Shown here: in pieces, positions 10,801 to 18,595 of the stretch
How the letters are laid out: every line of letters starts with the position of its first letter
How positions within the stretch are numbered: the stretch's first letter is position 1
DNA from: Sphingobium yanoikuyae
GTDB lineage: Bacteria; Pseudomonadota; Alphaproteobacteria; Sphingomonadales; Sphingomonadaceae
Direction: 5' to 3'
DNA: 64,000 nucleotides
Assembly (NCBI RefSeq): GCF_034424525.1
Contig: NZ_CP139979.1
Location: forward strand, 2,691,001 to 2,755,000
Notes under the pieces: model-generated
Told to the model about the DNA's origin: nothing
Seen by the model: the letters and a program-made list of their open reading frames with translations, nothing else
Databases searched by the model: none
Translations under genes and position numbers: made by a program

Positions 10801-11781
10801 TCAGTCCAGCCCGCTCTTCTGCGCCTTGCTGACGAATTCCAGCGCCGAATGGGCGGCCTCGGCGATCGCCGCCTCGGCCTTCTTGTCGTCCACGGTCGGC
10901 CGGTCGAGATAGATGGCCAATATATATTCCTCGCCCGCCGGCGACTTCACCAGTGCGACGTCATTATAGGCGGTGCCGCAGCTGCCGGTCTTGCTGCCCG
11001 ACGTCCAGCCTTCGGGCAGGCCCGCCTTGATCCTTTTGTCGCCGGTGGTGCTGGCATTGAGCCAGCCGCGCAGCCTGTCGGCATCGGCCGCCTGCATATC
11101 GCGGAACAGCAACCGTCCCATCAGCCCGGCCATCGCCGCCGGACTGGTCGTGTCGCGGGGATCGCCGGCGACATTCTCGTTCAGCTCGGGTTCGATACGG
11201 TCGAGCCGCGTGATCTTGTCGCCATGGGCACGAATGAAGGAGGTCAGCCCCTCCGGCCCGCCCAGCATCGGCAGCAACAGGTTGGCGGCGCTGTTGTCGC
11301 TCACTTCGACCGCCGCCTCGGCCAGTTCGGCCATCGACATGCGGCCGCGCTTCTTGTTCTTCTTCACCACCGGCGCATAATCGAGAATATCGTCCTTGGT
11401 GAATGGTATCTCCCCCTCCAGCCCGAACTTGCCGCCCTGGGCGCCGATCAGCACGGCGGCGGCCAGCGGCGCCTTGAAGGTCGAGCACATGGCAAAGCGA
11501 TCATCGCGGTTGAAGCCCAGGATCAGCGCGCCCTCGCGATCGACCAGCGCGATGCCCATGCGCCCGCCCGTTTCCTCCTCGATCTCCTTGGGATTGCGGA
11601 CGGAGGTGAGCGCGGATTGCGGCACCAGATAGCGTGGTGCGGGCGGCATCAATGTCGGCAGGGTCGGCACCTCTTCGGCCTTCTTGGCCGGCGCCTTCTT
11701 CTTGGGCGCGGCCGACAGCGGCAGGGTCACGACGAGACAGGCGGTCAGCGCCGCCAGCGACAGGGATTTGCGCAGCGCCAT
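10801..11781 (-). CDS. Class A beta-lactamase with carbapenemase-type Cys pair
   Basis: This periplasmic serine hydrolase opens beta-lactam rings. The 326-residue protein has a signal peptide (residues 1-24, ending PLSAA) and a long Lys/Ala/Pro linker. All class A motifs are present: S100-TFK, S161-DN, E197-PELN (the Glu166 position) and K264-TG. Cys99 directly precedes the active Ser and Cys268 follows in KTGSCG, matching positions 69 and 238, which form a disulfide in KPC, GES and NMC-A type enzymes. The gene lies 3 bases after fdx in the same direction, so it may be co-transcribed. No AmpR-like regulator or mobile element is near, so it looks like a resident chromosomal gene. Confidence 0.9.
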   Translation of the reverse strand: MALRKSLSLAALTACLVVTLPLSAAPKKKAPAKKAEEVPTLPTLMPPAPRYLVPQSALTSVRNPKEIEEETGGRMGIALVDREGALILGFNRDDRFAMCSTFKAPLAAAVLIGAQGGKFGLEGEIPFTKDDILDYAPVVKKNKKRGRMSMAELAEAAVEVSDNSAANLLLPMLGGPEGLTSFIRAHGDKITRLDRIEPELNENVAGDPRDTTSPAAMAGLMGRLLFRDMQAADADRLRGWLNASTTGDKRIKAGLPEGWTSGSKTGSCGTAYNDVALVKSPAGEEYILAIYLDRPTVDDKKAEAAIAEAAHSALEFVSKAQKSGLD

Positions 11782-11784
11782 GGC

Positions 11785-12120
11785 TTACATACCTTGCATA
11801 TTGTTGAATTCGCCGGGGATACGGACGGTCAGCGCGTCCAGTTGCTCGGACAGGATGATCTGGCAGGCCAGGCGGCTGGTGCGGGTCGCCGCAGCGGCCA
11901 GGTCCAGCATATCCTCCTCATCCTCGCTCGCGCGCGGCAGCCGGTCGAAATCGGCGGCATCGACGATGACATGGCAGGTCGAACAGGCCATCTGCCCTTC
12001 GCATGTTCCTTCCAGCGGCTGACCCGCCGCCTGTGCAACCTCCAGCAGGACGGCCCCGGCAGGCGCATCGACCTCCAGTCGATTTTCGCCGTCGGCGCTG
12101 ATGAAGGTGACCATGGTCAT
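11785..12120 (-). CDS. fdx: [2Fe-2S] ferredoxin
   Basis: The 111-residue protein is a vertebrate/ISC-type ferredoxin that carries single electrons. The cluster ligands are visible as CEGQMACSTC (C-x5-C-x2-C) near residues 40-49 and a fourth Cys in RLACQII near residue 86. It lies downstream of two cysteine desulfurase genes in the same direction, which fits a role in iron-sulfur cluster assembly or an associated redox step. ATG at 12120 is used; an internal ATG two codons later is also possible. Confidence 0.93.
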   Translation of the reverse strand: MTMVTFISADGENRLEVDAPAGAVLLEVAQAAGQPLEGTCEGQMACSTCHVIVDAADFDRLPRASEDEEDMLDLAAAATRTSRLACQIILSEQLDALTVRIPGEFNNMQGM

Positions 12121-12139
12121 GCTATGCGATGCTCCCTGC

Positions 12140-13228
12140 TCACGGCGCCGCTTGTGCGGTCGCCGCCCCGTTAATCACCTTCGCAGCCTCCTCCAGTTCG
12201 GCCGATGTCGTGTATCGGCCAAAACCGATCCGCACCGATCCGCGCGCCTGACTGTCTGAAAGACCCAAGGCGCGCAGCACATGGCTAGGCCGCCCGGACC
12301 CGCTCGCGCAAGCGCTGCCGAGCGAAAAAGACATATTGCGGCAATCGGACAACAATCGCGCGCCGTCGATCCCGGCGCGACGAATGTTGAGATTGCCGGG
12401 ATAACGCGCGTCGGCGCTGCCGTTCAGCGTCCAGTCGGCGAACAGCGCGTGCGCCTGCGCAGACAGCGCCGCGATGTGCGCGCGATCGGCTTCGGCCTGT
12501 TCTCGCATCAGGCGCGCCGCCACGCCAAAGCCCGCGCACAGGGCGGGCGACAGCGTGCCCGACCGCAGCCCGCCTTCCTGCCCGCCGCCATGGATCAGCG
12601 GGTCGATCTTCACCCCGTCGCGCAGCCACAGCGCGCCGATCCCTTTTGGCCCATGGATCTTGTGCGCGCTGATCGCCACCATGTCGCACGGGTCGGGGAT
12701 CGGCACCCGGCCATAGCCCTGCACCGCGTCGCACAGGAACAGCGCGCCCGCGCCATGGGCCAGTTCCGCCAGCGCACCGACCGGCTGGATCACGCCAATC
12801 TCGTTATTGACCAGCATCGCGACGACCAGCGCCACGCCAGGCACAATCGCCCGCGCCGCCGCTTCCATGTCGACCAGCCCGTCGCCATCCACCGGCAGGA
12901 CCGTCACCGCCCGGCCCATCCGCCGCATCACCGCCACCGTATCCAGCACGGCGGCATGTTCGGTCGCGATGGTGACGATGCCGCCCGCAGGCGCGCCCTG
13001 GATCGCGATATTGAGCGCCTCGGTCGCGCCGGAGGTGAAGAGCAGCCTGCCGCCCGGCGGCAGCAACTGGCCTATGGCATCGCGCGCCAGTTCCACCTGC
13101 GCCGCGACCATGCGGCCGGCGCGGTGCGCGCTGTGCGGATTGGCGAACTGGTCGCGCAACAGCGGCACCATCGCCTCGAAGGCTTCGGGCGCCAGCGGCG
13201 TCGTCGCCTGATAGTCGAGATAGATCAC
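12140..13228 (-). CDS. Cysteine desulfurase (IscS/NifS family)
   Basis: Cysteine desulfurases are PLP enzymes that take sulfur from cysteine for Fe-S clusters and thiolation. With the GTG start at 13228 the protein has 362 residues and begins IYLDYQATTPLAPEAF. The PLP lysine lies in SAHKIHGPKG (Lys190) and the persulfide Cys in GSACASGSGRPSHVL (Cys307). The GTG overlaps the preceding desulfurase stop as GTGA; an ATG at 13258 would add ten residues (MDRHGGAGGP) and a 34-base overlap. It is followed by fdx. Its Cys loop is longer and more IscS-like than is typical for SufS. Confidence 0.9.
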   Translation of the reverse strand: MIYLDYQATTPLAPEAFEAMVPLLRDQFANPHSAHRAGRMVAAQVELARDAIGQLLPPGGRLLFTSGATEALNIAIQGAPAGGIVTIATEHAAVLDTVAVMRRMGRAVTVLPVDGDGLVDMEAAARAIVPGVALVVAMLVNNEIGVIQPVGALAELAHGAGALFLCDAVQGYGRVPIPDPCDMVAISAHKIHGPKGIGALWLRDGVKIDPLIHGGGQEGGLRSGTLSPALCAGFGVAARLMREQAEADRAHIAALSAQAHALFADWTLNGSADARYPGNLNIRRAGIDGARLLSDCRNMSFSLGSACASGSGRPSHVLRALGLSDSQARGSVRIGFGRYTTSAELEEAAKVINGAATAQAAP

Positions 13229-14328
13229 CGGCCCGCCCGCTCCGCCATGGCGGTCCATGTGGCCAGGAAGCGATCGACATCGCCCGCGCTGGTCTGCGGG
13301 CCGAAACTCACCCGCACCACTTCGCCCGCCGCCGCCGCGTCCCAGCCCATCGCGCCCAGCACATGGCTGGTCTTGAGCGATCCGGACGAACAGGCGCTGC
13401 CCGCCGACACGGACATGCCGGCCAGGTCGAACTGGATCAATTGCGCCCGCGCCGACAGGCCGGGCATGCGATAGCTGGCGATCGCCGGCAGGCGCGGCGC
13501 GTCACGCGCGACGATCTGCCCGCCCGCCGCCTCGATCCCGGCGTCCAGCCTTGCCCGCAGCGCGGCCGCCACCGGCATCCAGTCGCCCCGTGCCTCCAGC
13601 GCCGCCGCCATCGCCATGATCGCCGGCAGATTTTCGGTGCCGGCGCGATAGCCCTGCTCCTGCCCGCCGCTGGGCTCCACCAGCGCCAGGTCGCGGATCA
13701 ACAGCGCGCCGATCCCCGGCGGCCCGCCGAACTTGTGCGCGCTGATCGCGATCATGTCGGCGTCGGGCAGGGCCAGCTTGCCCGCACTCTGGGCGCAATC
13801 GGCAAACAGCAGCAACCCCGCGCGCCGGAAATCCGCCAGTGGCTGGATCACGCCCGTCTCGTTGTTCACATGCTGGATCGCGAATATTGCGTCATCCCAG
13901 CGAAGGCTGGGATCTCTCTTTTCTTCATCCGACATCCCACAAGAAGCGGGATCCCAGCCTTCGCTGGGATGACGAGGGGGAAGGACGATGCCATCCCCAT
14001 CCACCGCCAGCCGTTCGGCATCCCTGGTCACGCGCAGCACCGCATCATGCTCGACCGGCGAGGTGATGATTCGCGCGGCCTTGGCGCGGGTCAGCGCGAT
14101 GGCGATCGCCTCGCTCGCGCCGGAGGTGAAGAGGACATGGCCATCCCATCCCAGCGCCGCCGCGATCCGCCGCCGCGCATCCTCCAGCATCGCCCGCGCC
14201 GCGCGCCCGTCGCTGTGCGGGCTGGAAGGGTTGGCCCAGCCGGCCATCGCGGCGACCATCGCGGCCTGCGCCTGCGGCAGCATCGGGGTGGTCGCGGCAT
14301 GATCGAGATAAAGGCGGTCGGCGGCCAA
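13225..14328 (-). CDS. Cysteine desulfurase with REP-encoded insert
   Basis: This second NifS/IscS-type enzyme (367 residues) is the first gene of the desulfurase-desulfurase-fdx run. It starts MAADRLYLDHAATTPMLPQA. The PLP lysine is Lys199 in SAHKFGGPPG and the persulfide Cys is Cys313 in GSACSSGSLKTSHVL. Residues 119-146 (beginning RHPSEGWDP and ending SLRWDD) are encoded by an 83-base palindromic repeat, between the conserved VDGDGIV and HVNNETGVIQP segments. The paralogue has 23 residues between these points and this one 37. The frame stays open and all catalytic residues remain, so the enzyme may still be active. Confidence 0.88.
   Translation of the reverse strand: MAADRLYLDHAATTPMLPQAQAAMVAAMAGWANPSSPHSDGRAARAMLEDARRRIAAALGWDGHVLFTSGASEAIAIALTRAKAARIITSPVEHDAVLRVTRDAERLAVDGDGIVLPPRHPSEGWDPASCGMSDEEKRDPSLRWDDAIFAIQHVNNETGVIQPLADFRRAGLLLFADCAQSAGKLALPDADMIAISAHKFGGPPGIGALLIRDLALVEPSGGQEQGYRAGTENLPAIMAMAAALEARGDWMPVAAALRARLDAGIEAAGGQIVARDAPRLPAIASYRMPGLSARAQLIQFDLAGMSVSAGSACSSGSLKTSHVLGAMGWDAAAAGEVVRVSFGPQTSAGDVDRFLATWTAMAERAGR
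13891..13973. repeat. REP-like inverted repeat inside a coding region
   Basis: Two perfect 24-base inverted arms (13891-13914 and 13950-13973) flank a 35-base spacer. Each arm is itself near-palindromic (CCCAGCGAAGGCTGGG). Related copies lie at 15426-15509 and 17147-17227. This copy is within the frame of a cysteine desulfurase. Confidence 0.9.
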
Positions 14329-14480
14329 GCGGAACTACTCATTGATTGCGGAAATGGCGGCGGCATCTATATAGGCGGATTGCCGCGCTGCGCCAGCGTG
14401 AAGGCCATATGGCCAAGCCCCGGCGCGCGCACGGACCCTTTCCCCGCTGCCCCGTGGCAGCCCAGACCATAACAGGTGCC

Positions 14481-15137
14481 ATGCCCGACGTCATTTTCCC
14501 CGGACCCGAAGGTCGCCTCGAAGGCCGCTTCAGCCCCCCGCCCCGCCCGCGCGCACCGGTCGCCATGATCCTGCACCCGCATCCGCAGGGCGGCGGCACG
14601 ATGAACGACCGCATCACCCAGGCACTCTACAAGACCTTCGTGAAGCGCGGCTTTGCCGTGCTGCGCTTCAACTTCCGTGGCGTCGGCCGCAGCCAGGGCA
14701 CGTTCGACAATGGCATCGGTGAACTCAGCGATGCCGCAGCCGCGCTCGACTGGGTGCAGAGCTTCCACCCCGAAGCGCAGACCACCTGGATCGCCGGTTT
14801 CTCCTTCGGCGCCTGGATCGGCATGCAGCTGCTGATGCGCCGCCCGGAAATCCGCGGCTTCATCTCGGTCGCGCCGCCGGCCAACATGTATGATTTCTCG
14901 TTCCTGGCGCCCTGCCCCTCGTCGGGCATCATCGTCCAGGGCACGGCGGACGAAGTGGTGACCGCCAGCGCGGTGCAGAAACTGGTCGACAAGCTGCGCA
15001 CCCAGAAGGGCATCACCATCCATCATGACGAGATCAAGGGGGCCAATCACTTCTTCGAGCATGAGCTGGACCAGCTGATGAAGTCGGTCGACAATTATCT
15101 CGACATGCGCCTGTCGCCGGACTCGCCGATCCGCTGA
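14481..15137 (+). CDS. Alpha/beta hydrolase
   Basis: The 218-residue protein belongs to the small dienelactone-hydrolase-like alpha/beta hydrolases, often annotated as alpha/beta superfamily hydrolase in Alphaproteobacteria. Visible features are HPHPQGGGTMNDRI near the N-terminus, LRFNFRGVGRSQG, and the nucleophile elbow GFSFGAW, with Ser in G-x-S-x-G. Later motifs are TADEVV (Asp) and GANHFFEHE (catalytic His). ATG at 14481 gives MPDVIFPGPEGRLEGRF, the usual family start; an upstream in-frame ATG at 14409 is less likely. It is divergent from the desulfurases and ends at a good terminator. Its substrate is unknown. Confidence 0.85.
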   Translation: MPDVIFPGPEGRLEGRFSPPPRPRAPVAMILHPHPQGGGTMNDRITQALYKTFVKRGFAVLRFNFRGVGRSQGTFDNGIGELSDAAAALDWVQSFHPEAQTTWIAGFSFGAWIGMQLLMRRPEIRGFISVAPPANMYDFSFLAPCPSSGIIVQGTADEVVTASAVQKLVDKLRTQKGITIHHDEIKGANHFFEHELDQLMKSVDNYLDMRLSPDSPIR

Positions 15138-15161
15138 GGACCGGCCCGATCGGGATCATGG

Positions 15162-15187
15162 AGGGGCTGCCGCCGCGCAGCCCCTTT
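15162..15187 (+). terminator. Terminator of the alpha/beta hydrolase gene
   Basis: AGGGGCTGC pairs with GCAGCCCCT and is followed by a run of T. It begins 25 bases after the stop codon. Confidence 0.8.
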
Positions 15188-15425
15188 TTCTTTGCCCGCA
15201 CGATCCGCCTGGCCGCCAGGACCGGAAATCTGCCGAGCCGCATCCAGCACCGGCCCGCAACCGAATGTCGATCAGCCTGACCTTCGTGATCTCCAGCCCC
15301 CGCCTCTGGCCTTTTGCAGCGGGACGCCCACCGTCTCCCGCCATGAAGCCTTGATGGCTGGCGCCCAGAAAGAGCGCCCTCCACTTACTCCACGGCTTCT
15401 CCCAAAAACTGACCTTGGCATATCC

Positions 15426-15509
15426 GTCATCCCGGACTTGATCCGGGATCCATTCAGCAGTCCCTATCTGGCGTAGTGCAAAATGGATCCTGACCTCCGT
15501 CAGGATGAC
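15426..15509. repeat. REP-like composite element
   Basis: The left palindrome is GTCATCCCGGACTTGATCCG followed by GGATC, and the inverted right half is GGATCCTGACCTCCGTCAGG followed by ATGAC. The spacing and GTCATCC ends match the elements at 13891 and 17147, but the inner bases differ. The gap of 15188-15609 holds no credible gene otherwise. Confidence 0.75.
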
Positions 15510-15609
15510 GCCCGTTGCGATTGGCAGGTTTCGACCACTTGTGGCCGTTGGAACATCCCCCCTAACTTCTCGGTAGCGGACAGTCGCTTGTGAACGTAAG
15601 CATGGCCAC

Positions 15610-15969
15610 ATGCGGACCGGCTTGATTTGCATTGCTACGTTGACGCTATGCGCATGCAACAGCCACGAAGACGTGGCTATTCCCATCGATCAGACCACCG
15701 GATTTCGAGACGGTTATCGTGTCGAAATCAAACGTTCAGGGAGCCTCGAATGGAACGGCCAGAACCTAAATGACGCTGAATTCGTATCATACATGCGAGA
15801 GTATGCGGCGCAGCCGAAAGGAGCCGGTCGTCTGTGGGTAGAGTTTGAACCCGGCGTTCCGGCGGCCCGCGCTTCCGAAATTCGCCAGCAGGTAATTGCA
15901 AGCGGCCTATGCAAACAGAAGCGATGCGTGGAAGGACGTTGGGGCGTTCAGCGACCAGTAGTTAACTAA
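15610..15969 (+). CDS. Small lipoprotein, unknown function
   Basis: The 119-residue protein starts MRTGLICIATLTLCACNSHE, a lipoprotein signal with lipobox LCAC. The mature part includes VEIKRSGSLEWNGQNLNDAE and GRLWVEFEPGVPAARASEIR, ending GRWGVQRPVVN. This strand-helix pattern recalls the periplasmic domain of ExbD/TolR proteins, but that is a weak resemblance and no transmembrane helix precedes it. Its base composition is less GC-rich than the neighbours, and it lies between two palindromic repeats with no operon partner. Confidence 0.65.
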   Translation: MRTGLICIATLTLCACNSHEDVAIPIDQTTGFRDGYRVEIKRSGSLEWNGQNLNDAEFVSYMREYAAQPKGAGRLWVEFEPGVPAARASEIRQQVIASGLCKQKRCVEGRWGVQRPVVN

Positions 15970-16040
15970 CTGCTATATACCGATGCTTCCCGTAAGCTGC
16001 CATTCCGCTACCCACCCATTCCCGCCCTTCCTTCTTTCCC

Positions 16041-16102
16041 CTCCGCGCTCTTCGCGGCTCCGCGCGAATAATGAATCACGCGGAGCCGCGAAGAGCGCGG
16101 AG
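16041..16102. repeat. Perfect 24-base inverted repeat
   Basis: Arms at 16041-16064 and 16079-16102 (core CGCTCTTCGCGGCTCCGCG) are exact inverted copies around a 14-base AT-rich loop. It lies between the lipoprotein gene and a convergent orphan gene, so it may stop transcription from both sides, but no T run follows. The gap of 15970-16205 has no credible gene. Confidence 0.85.
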
Positions 16103-16154
16103 AAAGAGGCCAGCCGTCTCGCGCTATCTGCTTAGGCGGCGTTCGCCTGCCTGG

Positions 16155-16180
16155 AATGCCAGCCTCCGCTGGCATGACCG
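16155..16180. repeat. Single-arm copy of the REP-like palindrome
   Basis: ATGCCAGC-CTCC-GCTGGCAT is one arm of the element seen as a pair at 17147-17227. Both are followed by a similar GGATAA-GACC stretch and a GTCCGCTACCCACCC-like block. Confidence 0.65.
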
Positions 16181-16205
16181 GATAAGGACCAGTCCGCTAC
16201 CCACC

Positions 16206-16562
16206 CTATTTCCGATCGCGGACCACCTCAATCGCAGCAGCTATTGCCCAGCGACCTTCCTGCTTCTCCAACCGCGCAATTTGAAAGGAACGCCGCTTCC
16301 CGTATTTCACGGTGAAACGGCAGGTGATTGAAGGTGGATCGGAAGAAAGTTCATCGCTGCATAGCACATCTGATAGGCCGGTAATCCGGATAGCATGAAC
16401 GAAAGTTATGTGATCAGGATAGTCATTGGCGTATTGCGCTGATGCCGAATAAACCGTTTCATCATCCTGACTGCTGACAGCTTCCAAGATTTCTGCATCT
16501 GTTGGGCACAGTTGTGCCGATGCACACCGGGATATAGCAGCCAGAATGACAAGGGGTAGCAT
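16206..16562 (-). CDS. Secreted orphan protein
   Basis: The 118-residue product from ATG at 16562 starts MLPLVILAAISRCASAQLCP, a signal peptide probably cut after ASA. The mature part contains four Cys in a small beta-rich protein (SDVLCSDELSSDPPSITCRF ... FQIARLEKQEGRWAIAAAIE). I do not recognise a family. The frame is open further upstream to 16658, but the signal peptide favours 16562. It is divergent from the next lipoprotein gene and ends beside a repeat; the base composition is less GC-rich than housekeeping genes here. Confidence 0.6.
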   Translation of the reverse strand: MLPLVILAAISRCASAQLCPTDAEILEAVSSQDDETVYSASAQYANDYPDHITFVHAIRITGLSDVLCSDELSSDPPSITCRFTVKYGKRRSFQIARLEKQEGRWAIAAAIEVVRDRK

Positions 16563-16765
16563 CGAGTCTCCATGAGCGTTGTCATCAGCAGTCAAATGCT
16601 CGCATCCTGCATATCGTGACGCAACGGCCTTTCGGATTAAAAGCAGCCCGGCAGTCATCGACCAAAATCAGTCTTTCAGGTTGCCCTTTGCTCCGCCCCA
16701 TTGAAGACAATTCGAGTGCGCCCTATTGCCTTGGCACAGACGAAATTTTGTTGATGGATGCAAAG

Positions 16766-17062
16766 ATGAAATCCCGCTTTTTCGCGTTAATCAGCGGACT
16801 TCTTACCATGACAGGATGCGTTGACCCCAATGCACCCATCAAAACTCGCGCGGGCAAGCTTACGCAGATGCAAGTTGATGCCATCGTGCACAGTTGCGGG
16901 GGCAATCCAGAAATGGTGAGGATCGAAAATGACGATCTGATAATCTATCCCGCAAAAGACTTGAGCGTCACTGGGTGCGTGCTCAAGGCACTGCAAGCGA
17001 CCGGCCAGACAACGCTAAGTCGGGTCGAAAATCAGCGACATAACCCGCCGGAAAGTCAGTAA
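16766..17062 (+). CDS. Small lipoprotein, unknown function
   Basis: The 98-residue product starts MKSRFFALISGLLTMTGCVD, a typical lipoprotein signal with lipobox MTGC. An in-frame ATG at 16754 would add MDAK. The mature part has two more Cys (VHSCGGNPE and VTGCVLKALQATGQTTLSRV) and a conserved-looking IENDDLIIYPAKD strand. I do not recognise a named family. It lies in the orphan-gene cluster, before a REP-like element. Confidence 0.6.
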   Translation: MKSRFFALISGLLTMTGCVDPNAPIKTRAGKLTQMQVDAIVHSCGGNPEMVRIENDDLIIYPAKDLSVTGCVLKALQATGQTTLSRVENQRHNPPESQ

Positions 17063-17456
17063 AACCGCCTTCTTTGCTGCTGTTTTATCGTCAGCTTTTT
17101 GATCAAAGTGACGCTGAACCCGCCAGTCCGCAAACCACCCAACTCCGTCATCCCAGCGAAGGCTGGCATCTCACTTCCTTCTGGGCTCTGAGAAGAACAG
17201 AGAGATGCCAGCCTTCGCTGGCATGACGGGATAAAGACCTGTCTGCGACCCACCCAATCCCACCCGGTGAAGGCTGTGGTTTTCCTGTTCTTCGAGAGCA
17301 AGAGATGATGGAGTACAGGTGCGCGCCGCGCGGTTCATGCGCGCGGCGCCGTGAAGAAGGCGGAGGAAGGACAGGCCGAATGCCGCCGCCAGACCAGCAA
17401 CCAAGCCGCCACCCCGCCCGCGCCCTCCCCAGGGGCGCCGGCAGGATTAGGCCGGA
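17063..17456. other. Non-coding gap with a REP-like element
   Basis: Apart from the element at 17147-17227 and two CCGCNACCCACCC-like blocks (17125-17146 and 17240-17261), I see no gene. Short open frames here translate the repeat (for example MPAKAGISLF) and are not believable. Confidence 0.6.
17147..17227. repeat. REP-like inverted repeat
   Basis: The left arm 17147-17171 (GTCATCCCAGCGAAGGCTGG ...) and right arm 17203-17227 are near-perfect inverted copies around a 31-base spacer. It is the same family as 13891-13973. Direct copies of a roughly 20-base block lie on both flanks. Confidence 0.85.
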
Positions 17457-18005
17457 TCAGTTGGCCTTGGACAGGTCCACCTTCTCGACCCATTCGGGGT
17501 AGAAGGTCGGCTCGCGGTTGGACCAACCGACCGCCGTGGCTGCCGCCTCGCTGATCGACTGCAACAGCAGCCGGCGCTTTTCGGGATGCAAATGCGGCAG
17601 GCTCGCCGCCGCACAGAAGGCGCCCGGCAGCCAGGGCCGCGCCCCCGCCCCCAGCAGCCGCTCATAGAGGAAGCGATAGGCCGAGAAGCTCGCCAGCCGG
17701 TCCTGCCCCAGGTCGAAGGCGGACACCGTCACCAGCGGCGCCATGAACGGCTCCACCTGGTCCAGCCCGCTATCGTCGGGAACATGCGCCTTGATCTCGT
17801 CCAGCCGGCCATAGATGCGCGCCTGGGCGCGGATGCTGGCTTCCTCGACCATGTCGCGCGACCATAGCTTCATCGCGTCGCGGCGATGCAGCCCGATGTC
17901 CAGCGATCTGCGAATATATCTTTGCGTGGCCGACGGGAAACTGGCGAATTCCCGCAATTCCGCCAGGGTAATGGCCCCGTCCGCCGGTCTTGCACTCGTG
18001 CCCAT
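17457..18005 (-). CDS. Conserved hypothetical protein
   Basis: The 182-residue protein is predicted soluble and mostly helical, starting MGTSARPADGAITLAELREF. The order of helices (RRSLDIGLHRRDAMKLWSRD, then LYERLLGAGARPWLPGAF) is not one I can assign to a named family, and no catalytic motif stands out. It has no signal peptide or membrane helix. It is the last of a loose leftward series of small genes (17457-19116). Codon use looks native. Function unknown. Confidence 0.7.
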   Translation of the reverse strand: MGTSARPADGAITLAELREFASFPSATQRYIRRSLDIGLHRRDAMKLWSRDMVEEASIRAQARIYGRLDEIKAHVPDDSGLDQVEPFMAPLVTVSAFDLGQDRLASFSAYRFLYERLLGAGARPWLPGAFCAAASLPHLHPEKRRLLLQSISEAAATAVGWSNREPTFYPEWVEKVDLSKAN

Positions 18006-18161
18006 TGCTCATGCCCTCCGACTTGAAGTCGATCAGCAGAACATGCGCCTCACATGGTTAGCAAAGGCTTAACGGGCACCTGTCCCACCGATTGTCACAA
18101 GGGACCAGATTTCGTTTTGCAGTGCAACATGATATTTTTGTGAAATGCGACGGACGGAGGA

Positions 18162-18536
18162 TTATGCCTGCGCTTCAACCGCTTCGGCTTCCAGCAACCA
18201 GGCGAGGCCGGCCGTCGCATCATCGAAGATCCGCAGATAGGGCTGCGTCATTTCGCGCTTCACCTGCAACCGGGTGATCGCGCTGCCGGTTATGATGGCG
18301 ATCCGCCGGGCCTTGGGAAAATCGCCCAGATTCGCGCGGAAGGATGCGACCGCCTCCTGCGGCTGGGCGCTGCTGGCGCTCATGTCCATGCGCAACAGAT
18401 AGCCCGGCTTGAACCCTTCGGCCAGGAAGCGGGCCTTGCACTCGCGGGCATAGGCCGCGACTTCCTGCGCCGTGAACAGCTTGGACCATTTGATGTCCAG
18501 CAGGTTCAGATCATGGCGAAATTCGATGTGGTACAT
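18162..18536 (-). CDS. Conserved hypothetical, STAS/SpoIIAA-like size and pattern
   Basis: The 124-residue cytosolic protein starts MYHIEFRHDLNLLDIKWSKL and alternates strands and helices: YARECKARFLAEGFKPGYLL, then FPKARRIAIITGSAITRLQV, then DDATAGLAWLLEAEAVEA. This resembles the SpoIIAA/SEC14-like STAS fold seen in many short proteobacterial proteins, but I cannot confirm it. No signal peptide or membrane segment is present. It reads in the same direction as its neighbours, with about 60 bases to the next gene upstream. Confidence 0.7.
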   Translation of the reverse strand: MYHIEFRHDLNLLDIKWSKLFTAQEVAAYARECKARFLAEGFKPGYLLRMDMSASSAQPQEAVASFRANLGDFPKARRIAIITGSAITRLQVKREMTQPYLRIFDDATAGLAWLLEAEAVEAQA

Positions 18537-18595
18537 GGCGCAGTCTCCTGCGCGCTCCCTGCCACGACCGGGTTAATATTTCGCGTGTCGCCGGT

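Noticed and set aside
16071..16331. Possible 86-residue rightward gene
   Set aside because: Its start lies in the palindromic repeat and its body is antisense to the secreted orphan gene.
17056..17404. Short leftward frames beginning or ending in MPAKAGISLF-like sequence
   Set aside because: They are translations of the REP-like element.
17297..17456. PEP-CTERM-like tail before the hypothetical gene at 17457
   Set aside because: None of the frames gives a VPEP-type motif followed by a helix and basic tail.
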